The notes under the pieces: model-generated
The model's input: the letters and a program-made list of their open reading frames with translations, nothing else
Databases searched by the model: none
What the model was told of the DNA's origin: nothing
Position numbers and translations under genes: made by a program
Origin: Chitinispirillaceae bacterium
GTDB taxonomy: Bacteria > Fibrobacterota > Chitinivibrionia > Chitinivibrionales > Chitinispirillaceae
Assembly (NCBI GenBank): GCA_016926315.1
Contig: JAFGOU010000395.1
Span: 1 to 5,855 of the forward strand
DNA: 5,855 nt
Direction of reading: 5' to 3'
Shown: positions 1 through 5,855 of the stretch, in pieces
Numbering within the stretch: the first letter of the stretch is position 1
Layout: each line of letters begins with the position of its first letter

Positions 1-924
1 CCGGCGCGGTCACGCCAGAATGAAAGTCCACGGTTATCTTTCGCATAGCTGAGAAAGGCGCGGAGTTCGGTATGGATAAGATGCTCAAACGCCCTCCCGA
101 AGAGTTCCGTTTTAGGGGTTATCCCCATCCGGCCGGCAAGGCTGTTGGCTACACCTACATCAAAAAAATAAAATTTAGCGGCACATATCGCCTTCCGTTT
201 CAGCGCCTGCTGGAATGGTGGTAACAGGGTTCCGATGAGCGTATCATTAAGGATAGAAAAGAATTCTTGCACGGTACGGGCCGGTACTCCTGCATCGGAT
301 GCAACGGAGGTGAAGTTTACCAGTTCACCATTAGTGACTGCCGCAACCTGAAGAAACCGGGAAAAACTTTCAATCTTACGGACAACGCCTTCTGCGGCAA
401 TTTCTTCCTGGAGATAATTTCCGCAATATGAAGTCAGGTCCGCTACAGGATCGTCGGACAGATAGATCGACGGGATCGATCCGAAATTGATCACTCTCAG
501 GAGATCGTACGTTTCGATTTCCGGGTAAACCAGTGGAAAAAGGTGTCGTGTTCTTGCCCGCCCACCGAGAAGATTCGCTCCGGTACGTTTTAATTTTCGA
601 CTACTGCTGCCGGTCAGGATAAAGGGAACTCCCTGGCCTTCGATCATTGCGTGAACTTCATCGAGTAGCAGCGGCAGTTTTTGAATTTCATCGATGATTA
701 TCGGGGGTTCGATAGGACCTGCCGCAACAGTTTCTCTTATTGCCTGAGGTCGCTGGCTGAGTTTGAGAAAGACATCGGCAAAGAGGAGGTTATAATAGGG
801 AGAGTCGGGAAACAAGCCGCGCAAGAGAAAGGTTTTTCCTGTCTGCCTGGGGCCGAACAGAAAAAGAGATTTTTTTTTTACCCTCTTCCTGGAGATTAAT
901 CTTTCGATTGAATACCTGGCTCAT
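1..924 (-). CDS. AAA_14/DUF4143-type ATPase, 3' end beyond window, frame broken by an A10 run
   Basis: Predicted P-loop ATPase of the AAA_14 plus DUF4143 class; its biological role is not established. The minus strand is open from ATG at 924 to the left edge, except for a run of ten A at 870-879. With nine A the product reads as one continuous protein of about 307 visible residues. In that corrected frame the start is MSQVFNRKINLQEEG, Walker A is GPRQTGKT (about 24-31), Walker B is IIIDE (about 75-79) and a sensor-like LTGSSSRKLKR lies at about 103-113. The C-terminal half (YLQEEIAAEGVVRKIESFSRF, then ASDAGVPARTV and KFYFFDVG) is typical of DUF4143. As written, the ATG frame leaves the conserved frame before Walker A and meets a stop about 25 codons later. 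No good Shine-Dalgarno precedes the ATG. The break may be a real mutation, slippage or a sequencing error. Family call is strong; intactness is uncertain. Confidence 0.85.
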
Positions 925-930
925 AGCTGT

Positions 931-960
931 AATATACTATCAGGTGCACAAAATCGGCAA
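931..960 (-). promoter_or_regulatory. candidate promoter of the ATPase gene
   Basis: On the minus strand TTGCCG (955-960) and TATATT (931-936) are separated by 18 bases, a plausible sigma-70-like pair (4/6 and 5/6 matches to consensus). The -35 box lies inside the right arm of the ATPase-proximal palindrome copy, so a protein bound there could block transcription. The -10 box ends only six bases before the ATG at 924, which would give a leaderless or nearly leaderless message; this agrees with the missing Shine-Dalgarno but also weakens the call. Confidence 0.3.
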
Positions 961-1012
961 CTATGATGCGGATTTTGCTACAAAATCGGCAACCATGCTG
1001 CGGATTTTGCTA
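949..1012. repeat. two tandem 32-bp copies of a near-palindromic repeat
   Basis: Copies at 949-980 and 981-1012 abut exactly and match at 30 of 32 positions. Each begins CAAAATCGGCA and contains TGCGGATTTTG further on, giving 11-base arms that pair at 10 of 11 positions around a 7-base centre. The two differences between copies are both in or beside the centre, so the arms are conserved. The last three bases (1010-1012) are the TAG stop of kdsA read on the minus strand, so the repeat array fills most of the 85-base gap between kdsA and the ATPase start. It could be a double operator, a pair of RNA hairpins, or the footprint of a mobile repeat. I believe similar palindromes occur near genes of this ATPase family, but I cannot verify that here. 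Confidence 0.85.
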
Positions 1013-1810
1013 ATCTCGCAAAGTGTCGAACAGCTCGATCAGTCCTGGTACCGCACGCTCAAATTCCTTTATTTGCAAGCTGTTAGGCCCATCACATCGT
1101 GCTTTTTCAGGATCAGGATGCACTTCGAAAAACAGGCCGTCGACGCCCATGGCTAGTGCTGCCTTTGCCAGAGGGAGGGCAAGAGTCCGGTTGCCGCCTG
1201 ATACGCCTTTGCCGCCACCCGGGAGCTGGACGCTATGGGTCGCATCGAAAACCACCGGGACGCCGAAGGATTTCATCACCGGGATGCCGGTGAAATCCAC
1301 AACCAGACGCTTGTAACCGAAACAGGTTCCCCGTTCGGTGAGCATGACTTTTTTTCCTGCCTTCTGAACCGCGAATTGCATGTCCTCGGGCGCCATGAAC
1401 TGGCCTTTTTTGATATTGACCCATGCGCCAGTCTTTGCTGCCGCAACGATAAGATCGGTCTGGCGGCAGAGCAGGGCAGGGATCTGGAGGATGTCCGCCA
1501 CCTGCGCGGCTTCCCGGGCCTGGAATGATTCATGGATATCGGTCAGGATCGGCAATCCGGACTCCTGCTTGATTTTTTCGAGGATGCGCAATCCCTCCTG
1601 TTTGCCCGGACCGCGATACGATGAGCCGGAAAGCCGGTTGGCCTTGTCGTACGACGCCTTGAATATGATGTCCACGCGGTGCTTTGCCGACAGGGCCGCC
1701 AGTCTGTCCGCAATTTTTTTGCAAAGTGACCCGGTTTCGATGACACATGGCCCGGCGATGAAGAAAAGTCGGGGAGCGCGGGAATTTGAGCTGGTGAAAT
1801 GAAACGCCAT
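1010..1810 (-). CDS. kdsA: 3-deoxy-8-phosphooctulonate synthase (Kdo-8-phosphate synthase), metal-dependent class
   Basis: Cytoplasmic enzyme that condenses phosphoenolpyruvate with arabinose 5-phosphate to Kdo 8-phosphate, the precursor of the Kdo of lipid A-core lipopolysaccharide. The 266-residue product is slightly short for the family (about 265-285) but complete. Signature segments in order: FFIAGPCVIE (16-25), KASYDKANR (51-59), LTDIHE (89-94), NIKKGQFMAP (132-141), LTERGTCFGY (157-166), FDATHSVQ (188-195), FFEVHPDP (227-234) and CDGPNS (239-244). Cys22, His192, Glu229 and Asp240 match in kind and spacing the metal ligands of the Aquifex enzyme (Cys11, His185, Glu222, Asp233); the metal-free E. 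coli class has Asn at the Cys position. Start ATG at 1810 follows a weak AAGGCGG. It lies 12 bases downstream of a remnant gene, with no obvious promoter of its own in that gap, and its stop codon coincides with the edge of the tandem repeat. Confidence 0.96.
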   Translation of the reverse strand: MAFHFTSSNSRAPRLFFIAGPCVIETGSLCKKIADRLAALSAKHRVDIIFKASYDKANRLSGSSYRGPGKQEGLRILEKIKQESGLPILTDIHESFQAREAAQVADILQIPALLCRQTDLIVAAAKTGAWVNIKKGQFMAPEDMQFAVQKAGKKVMLTERGTCFGYKRLVVDFTGIPVMKSFGVPVVFDATHSVQLPGGGKGVSGGNRTLALPLAKAALAMGVDGLFFEVHPDPEKARCDGPNSLQIKEFERAVPGLIELFDTLRD

Positions 1811-1822
1811 GGAGCGTCCGCC

Positions 1823-1960
1823 TTACGGTTGGTGGTTGGTGGTGAATCCGGCGTCGGAAAATGCCCGGTCGAGTAAATCCGAAACGTTGAGTTCCCGGGC
1901 CCATCGGCGCAGATAATCGATGAGCGGTGAGAGTGCGGCAAGAATGTCCGGCTTATTCAT
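1823..1960 (-). pseudogene. internally deleted remnant of a nucleotidyltransferase-like gene
   Basis: A 45-codon ORF starting MNKPDILAALSPLID and continuing YLRRWARELNVSDLLDRAF. From memory, the first part resembles the extreme N-terminus, and the second part the C-terminus, of a nucleotidyltransferase-like family of roughly 200 residues that is often encoded just after a small basic protein like the one upstream here. The middle, which would hold the GGS-type catalytic region and its acidic residues, is absent, so no enzymatic activity is expected. The apparent junction lies near residues 14-16 (about 1911-1922). The tail FTTNHQP comes from a short tandem heptamer. The ATG overlaps the stop of the upstream gene by 8 bases (ATGAATAA), which suggests translational coupling was inherited from the intact pair. 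It could alternatively be a genuine tiny gene. Confidence 0.55.
1827..1843. repeat. short tandem heptamer, G-rich on the plus strand
   Basis: GGTTGGT is repeated 2.4 times (GGTTGGTGGTTGGTGGT). It forms the 3' end of the nucleotidyltransferase remnant and sits 17 bases before the kdsA start codon. The spaced GG pairs could in principle form a two-layer G-quadruplex on the plus strand, that is, in the template strand rather than in the kdsA message. Confidence 0.5.
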
Positions 1961-2213
1961 GCTTGCCCCGATCGATGAAACGGCGGAAATTCCGGGCAAG
2001 GGATTCACCATAGAAATGGTGGATGAAAAGCACGGAGAGTTCATCGTCACTCGCCGTTGTATTTGCCCGTTTTATGGCGCGGCGGCTCAGCTCCATGACG
2101 CTCTGCGACAGGGAACGCATGCGCGCCAGCCGGCGAGGCACGGACGATTGCCGGATGAGCGAAACAAGTAGTTGTTCGGTCTGGAGGTCGGTATCGCGGG
2201 ATAGGGGAACCAT
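1953..2213 (-). CDS. small basic helical protein, usual partner of a nucleotidyltransferase-like gene
   Basis: An 86-residue product with no signal peptide or membrane segment. It is rich in Arg and Leu and appears mostly helical. The core LIRQSSVPRRLARMRSLSQ, then ELSRRAIKRAN, and the end HHFYGESLARNFRRFI fit a small uncharacterised family that I recall next to nucleotidyltransferase-like genes; function unknown, possibly the partner half of a toxin-antitoxin-like or defence pair. Here the following gene is only a remnant, overlapping by 8 bases, so this gene seems orphaned yet intact. ATG at 2213 has no clear Shine-Dalgarno; the preceding 96 bases back to the vapC stop show no strong terminator, so read-through from the toxin-antitoxin operon is possible. 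Codon pattern and protein quality support a real gene. Confidence 0.75.
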   Translation of the reverse strand: MVPLSRDTDLQTEQLLVSLIRQSSVPRRLARMRSLSQSVMELSRRAIKRANTTASDDELSVLFIHHFYGESLARNFRRFIDRGKHE

Positions 2214-2309
2214 TTGAGTAATATATCAATAGAAGCAGGCCCGGAGCAATCTATTTCAGCGGATCGGCGCGCATTTTCGACGTATAAGCGACTTGCCGGT
2301 CCGCCGCAA

Positions 2310-2729
2310 TCATTCCCACGGATTCAGGAGCATGGCCCCGGTCGCGATGAAATCCGCATCGTTGCGCGTGACGAGCGTTGCATTATGGGCGAGAGCGGTC
2401 GCAGCAAGCAGTCCGTCGATGGTGGGAACAGGCCGGCCGCCCGCTTCTGCCCTGCCCTGCAGGAGCCCCCAGGTCATGGCCACCTCTTCGGTAACCGAAA
2501 GGGTCCGGCGCGCGAACCGGGGTCTGAGTTCGGCGTCCAGCCACTGCTGAAGTTTTATCCGCCGCGTTTTGTCACTGACTTTTACAATACCTTTCTGAAT
2601 TTCACCGATCGTCAACACGCTTAGAAACAGAACGTCTTCGTTGCACCCTTCTATCCATTGAATGACCGATTTTTCGGGTTTTGGTTTAGCCAGTTCGGAA
2701 ATCACGCAGGTGTCGATCAGGTAGTTCAC
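2310..2729 (-). CDS. vapC: VapC-type PIN-domain toxin ribonuclease
   Basis: Toxin of a type II toxin-antitoxin pair, expected to be a magnesium-dependent endoribonuclease that acts on RNA such as tRNA when free of its antitoxin; the actual target cannot be read from sequence. The 139-residue length is typical. PIN-domain landmarks: LIDTCVISEL (4-13, acidic Asp6), TIGEIQKGI (40-48, Glu43), PTIDGLLAATAL (102-113, Asp105) and VTRNDADF (120-127), so the acidic active-site set is complete and the toxin looks functional. The overall pattern is FitB-like within the PIN family. The start is GTG at 2729, chosen because it overlaps the antitoxin stop in GTGA and lies six bases after a strong GGAGGT; this implies translational coupling that keeps toxin synthesis dependent on antitoxin synthesis. 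Confidence 0.93.
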   Translation of the reverse strand: MNYLIDTCVISELAKPKPEKSVIQWIEGCNEDVLFLSVLTIGEIQKGIVKVSDKTRRIKLQQWLDAELRPRFARRTLSVTEEVAMTWGLLQGRAEAGGRPVPTIDGLLAATALAHNATLVTRNDADFIATGAMLLNPWE

Positions 2730-2974
2730 AGCTCCACCTCCCGGGGATAGTCCCTGTTTCTTTCGAGGGTTATCTGCGACAGCGGCGACCGGCGGAAAAA
2801 GTCAGTGATGGGTTCATGCGGATCTTTTTTCAGACGTCTGTACTCCTCTACAGATAGAATGACTGCGGTCTTTTTTCCATGTCGCGAGATCTCCTGCGGA
2901 CCATCGGCAATGGCGCGGTTCACCAGCTCGCTGAACCGGTTTTTAGCCTCCTGAAGTTGCCATAGGGATTCCAT
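2726..2974 (-). CDS. Phd/YefM-family antitoxin
   Basis: Antitoxin that should bind and neutralise the downstream PIN toxin through its C-terminal tail and repress its own operon through its N-terminal domain. The 82-residue length is typical. The N-terminal part has the Phd/YefM pattern: WQLQEAKNRFSELVNRAI (5-22), then GPQEISRHGKKTAVILSVEEYRRL (split by two strands, about 25-48). The C-terminal 30 residues are polar and probably disordered until toxin binding. ATG at 2974 follows a strong AAGGAGG five bases upstream. First gene of a two-gene operon, with a promoter and a palindromic operator immediately upstream. Pairing of a Phd-type antitoxin with a VapC/FitB-like toxin is common. Confidence 0.92.
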   Translation of the reverse strand: MESLWQLQEAKNRFSELVNRAIADGPQEISRHGKKTAVILSVEEYRRLKKDPHEPITDFFRRSPLSQITLERNRDYPREVEL

Positions 2975-2990
2975 TTGAGCCTCCTTTTCT

Positions 2991-3007
2991 ATCTAGACTG
3001 TCTAGAT
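2991..3007. promoter_or_regulatory. palindromic operator of the toxin-antitoxin operon
   Basis: ATCTAGAC-T-GTCTAGAT is a perfect inverted repeat with 8-base arms around one base. It lies between the -10 box and the Shine-Dalgarno of the antitoxin gene and overlaps the -10 box by two bases. This is the expected position for autorepression by an antitoxin or toxin-antitoxin complex. Binding by this antitoxin is inferred from position. Confidence 0.8.
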
Positions 3008-3034
3008 TATACCTTATGCGGTTTTTATCCGCAA
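3006..3034 (-). promoter_or_regulatory. promoter of the toxin-antitoxin operon
   Basis: On the minus strand, a perfect TATAAT (3006-3011) lies 17 bases after TTGCGG (3029-3034), which matches the -35 consensus at its first three positions only. A second small inverted repeat, TGCGG (3017-3021) and CCGCA (3029-3033), spans the spacer and the -35 box and might be an additional regulator site. The start of transcription would fall inside the 17-bp palindrome. Confidence 0.7.
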
Positions 3035-3091
3035 GTATGATTCCTGATCAAGCTTCTGGGATTCTCCACCTGCCTTTTGTATTTTTATCCC

Positions 3092-3451
3092 ATGCCTCAG
3101 GAACTCGACCGTTTGATAGGAGAATCCCTTGATCTCCGCCGCCAGGTGCAGACATTACAGGAGCGCTACGACGGAAACCGCGGCCGCATTCTGGAGATCA
3201 TGACCGCGGAGAACCGGAAAAACTACACCTTTGCCAACTGCAGGGTGGTGCGGACTGAAGAGGTTTCCATCGAAAGCGTATCCAAGGAGCTGCTCATCCA
3301 GGCACTCAAGGAGGTGGATATTCCGCGCGAAAAAAAGGTCTTCATCTGGAACCATGCCATGAGGGAGGTAAAACGGCCGTCCACGGTCATTTTGCAGGCG
3401 CAGCGTAATGCCGGGTCTGCCACTCCCGGGGCTGTACCAGGTCAATGGTGA
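3092..3451 (+). CDS. hypothetical protein with coiled-coil-like N-terminus
   Basis: Not recognised. From ATG at 3092 the product has 119 residues; an in-frame TTG at 3077 would add five residues, but neither start has a convincing Shine-Dalgarno. Residues 1-37 (ELDRLIGESLDLRRQVQTLQ and on) form a charged helix with heptad-like leucines. A middle part, KNYTFANCRVVRTEEVSIES, looks like paired beta strands, followed by a helix (KELLIQALKEVDIP) and a basic segment (NHAMREVKRPSTVILQ). The last 17 residues are a low-complexity Gly/Ala/Pro tail. The coiled coil followed by a small strand-rich domain loosely recalls the layout of phage Gp157-type proteins, a weak comparison. It is divergent from the toxin-antitoxin operon and upstream of gapA in the same direction. 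No signal peptide or membrane segment. Confidence 0.7.
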   Translation: MPQELDRLIGESLDLRRQVQTLQERYDGNRGRILEIMTAENRKNYTFANCRVVRTEEVSIESVSKELLIQALKEVDIPREKKVFIWNHAMREVKRPSTVILQAQRNAGSATPGAVPGQW

Positions 3452-3497
3452 AGGAGATGCCGACCCCTGCTCAAGAGTGATCAACTTTTTTTGAATC

Positions 3498-4626
<1,129 letters not shown>

Positions 4627-4648
4627 GGAAAACCTCGGGAAACATCAG

Positions 4649-4680
4649 AGAGGAACGGTCGTATCGACCGTTCCTCTTTT
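4649..4680 (+). terminator. terminator-like hairpin between gapA and pgk
   Basis: AGAGGAACGGTCG (4649-4661) and CGACCGTTCCTCT (4665-4677) form a perfect 13-bp stem with a three-base loop, followed immediately by further T (TTTT at 4677-4680). It begins 22 bases after the gapA stop and ends 22 bases before the pgk Shine-Dalgarno. The short T tract suggests partial termination; it may instead act as a stabilising or processing hairpin for the gapA message. Confidence 0.75.
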
Positions 4681-4713
4681 CATCGTATCGATCGCGTGCT
4701 ATAAGGAGGAACC

Positions 4714-5855
4714 ATGGCAATTGCAAAGAAAACCGTTCGTGACCTTTCCCTCGCAGGCAAACGGGTCATCATGCGCGTTGACTTCAATGTCCCCCTCAAG
4801 GACGGGGTCATTCAGGACGACACGCGGATCACTGCCGCGCTGCCAACGATCCGGTACGTGCTTGAACAGCAGGCTAAAAGCCTTGTCCTGATGTCCCACC
4901 TCGGGGATCCCAAAAAGGACATCAAAAAGGCGAAGGAAAAGGCGGAGAAAGACGGCAAGCCGTTTGACGAGAAGAAATTCAGCGACGGCAAGCACAAGAT
5001 GGCGCCAGTCGCCGCGCACCTCTCCCAACTGCTCGGAAAAACGGTAGCGCTCGCGCCTGATTGCATGGGCGACGAGACGAAAAACATGGTCGCCGGGCTT
5101 ACGGACGGTACGGTGTTGCTTCTCGAAAATACCCGGTACCATAAAGAGGAGACCTCCAAGGATGCGACAGAGCGCGAAGCCATGGCCACCGTTCTGGCCA
5201 CCTATGGCGACGTGTACGTGAACGACGCCTTTGGCACCGCCCACCGCGCCCACGCTTCCACCGAAACCATCGCGCACCATCTTCCCGCGGTCGCCGGATT
5301 CCTCATGGAAAAAGAGATCGAATTCCTTGACGAAAAGGTGCTCAAGAGCCCGGCCAAGCCGTTTGTGGCGATCATCGGCGGCGCGAAAGTCTCGTCAAAA
5401 ATCGCGGTGCTCGAAAGTCTGCTGAACAAGGTCGACAGCATCATCATCGGCGGCGGCATGGCGTATACCTTCCTGAAGGCGCAGTCGATCGCGGTCGGCA
5501 AGTCACTGGTGGAGGACGATCAGATCGACACCGCGAAGAAAATTCTTTCTGCGGCGCAGGAGAAAAAAGTACAATTGCTGCTCCCGGTCGACCATGTGGT
5601 GGCAAGGGAGTTTTCCGCTGAGGCTGAATCAAAGAATACCAGCGGCACCGCGATCGAAGACGGCTGGCTCGGCATGGACATCGGTCCGGCAACAATCGCC
5701 GCGTTCAAAAACGCGCTCGCCGGCGCAAAAACCGTTTTCTGGAACGGCCCCATGGGCGTGTTCGAGTATCCGAAATTCGCGCTCGGTACCACGACCATTG
5801 CGTCTACCCTCGCCGGGCTGCCCGGGGCCATCACGGTGATCGGCGGCGGCGACTC
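4714..5855 (+). CDS. pgk: phosphoglycerate kinase, C-terminus beyond window
   Basis: Transfers phosphate from 1,3-bisphosphoglycerate to ADP, making ATP and 3-phosphoglycerate, directly after the gapA step; cytoplasmic monomer. 380 codons are present and the frame is open to the right edge, ending in the nucleotide-site motif GGGD, so roughly 35-40 residues are missing. Visible landmarks: RVDFNVPL with Asp23 and Asn25, Arg38 in DDTRI, His62 in [15 protein letters not shown] (136-146), [13 protein letters not shown] (170-182, Arg178), GGAKVSSK (222-229, two substrate-contact lysines) and WNGPMGVFE (343-351). Oddity: the usual HLGRP reads HLGDP (Asp65), and a lysine-rich segment of about 20 extra residues follows (roughly 67-92). 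I recall this variant in other PGKs of some phyla, so it is probably functional. ATG at 4714 follows AAGGAGGA at good spacing. Confidence 0.98.
   Translation, partial: MAIAKKTVRDLSLAGKRVIMRVDFNVPLKDGVIQDDTRITAALPTIRYVLEQQAKSLVLMSHLGDPKKDIKKAKEKAEKDGKPFDEKKFSDGKHKMAPVAAHLSQLLGKTVALAPDCMGDETKNMVAGLTDGTVLLLENTRYHKEETSKDATEREAMATVLATYGDVYVNDAFGTAHRAHASTETIAHHLPAVAGFLMEKEIEFLDEKVLKSPAKPFVAIIGGAKVSSKIAVLESLLNKVDSIIIGGGMAYTFLKAQSIAVGKSLVEDDQIDTAKKILSAAQEKKVQLLLPVDHVVAREFSAEAESKNTSGTAIEDGWLGMDIGPATIAAFKNALAGAKTVFWNGPMGVFEYPKFALGTTTIASTLAGLPGAITVIGGGD

Noticed and set aside
949..1012. CRISPR-like repeat array
   Set aside because: Only two units, directly abutting with no spacers, and no cas genes nearby.
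681..1156. Short plus-strand ORFs over the ATPase start and the repeat
   Set aside because: They are antisense to the ATPase and kdsA, show no family features, and one is built partly from the tandem repeat.
2220..2249. TTGCTC and TATATT, 18 bases apart, before the 86-residue gene on the minus strand
   Set aside because: The -35 box matches at only three positions and the -10 is six bases from the ATG, so it is too weak to list as a promoter; read-through from vapC is equally possible.
2214..2624. A 136-codon plus-strand ORF opposite vapC
   Set aside because: It overlaps a complete PIN-domain gene with all active-site residues and has no family features itself.
3484..3497. T-run after the hypothetical gene as a terminator
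   Set aside because: No stem of useful length precedes the T-run, and it directly abuts the gapA -35 box.
4699..5280. A 193-codon minus-strand ORF opposite pgk
   Set aside because: Shadow of pgk: biased codon mirror with no recognisable domain and no ribosome binding site.

Overview
The window reads as a piece of chromosome from a Gram-negative bacterium. KdsA makes the Kdo sugar phosphate needed for lipopolysaccharide, and gapA and pgk are ordinary glycolytic genes, so the backbone is core metabolism. The pgk product carries a lysine-rich insertion next to a His-Leu-Gly-Asp-Pro motif. From memory this form is familiar from spirochaete-like and related phyla, but I could not check it, so the lineage is a weak inference.

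Minus-strand block, 1-2974. Read in transcription order from right to left, it holds: (a) a Phd/YefM-type antitoxin and a PIN-domain VapC-type toxin with a 4-base overlap, behind a good promoter and a perfect 17-bp palindromic operator; (b) a small basic protein of 86 residues, overlapping by 8 bases a 45-codon ORF that looks like the two ends of a nucleotidyltransferase-like gene joined after loss of its middle; (c) kdsA, whose four metal-ligand positions match the metal-dependent class; (d) two tandem 32-bp copies of a near-palindrome that start exactly at the kdsA stop codon; (e) an AAA_14/DUF4143 ATPase whose reading frame is broken by a run of ten A near its start and which runs off the left edge. 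Three accessory modules thus surround one housekeeping gene.

Plus-strand block, 3092-5855. A 119-codon gene of unknown function with a coiled-coil-like N-terminus is followed by a clear sigma-70-like promoter, then gapA (complete), a 13-bp terminator-like hairpin, and pgk (its C-terminus lies outside the window). GapA and Pgk catalyse consecutive steps of lower glycolysis. The hairpin between them suggests that their expression may be partly uncoupled.

I saw no tRNA, rRNA, CRISPR array or transposase gene. No stretch over 300 bases is without a gene. The points most worth a second look are the tandem palindrome beside the ATPase, the A10 frame break, and the internally deleted nucleotidyltransferase remnant.
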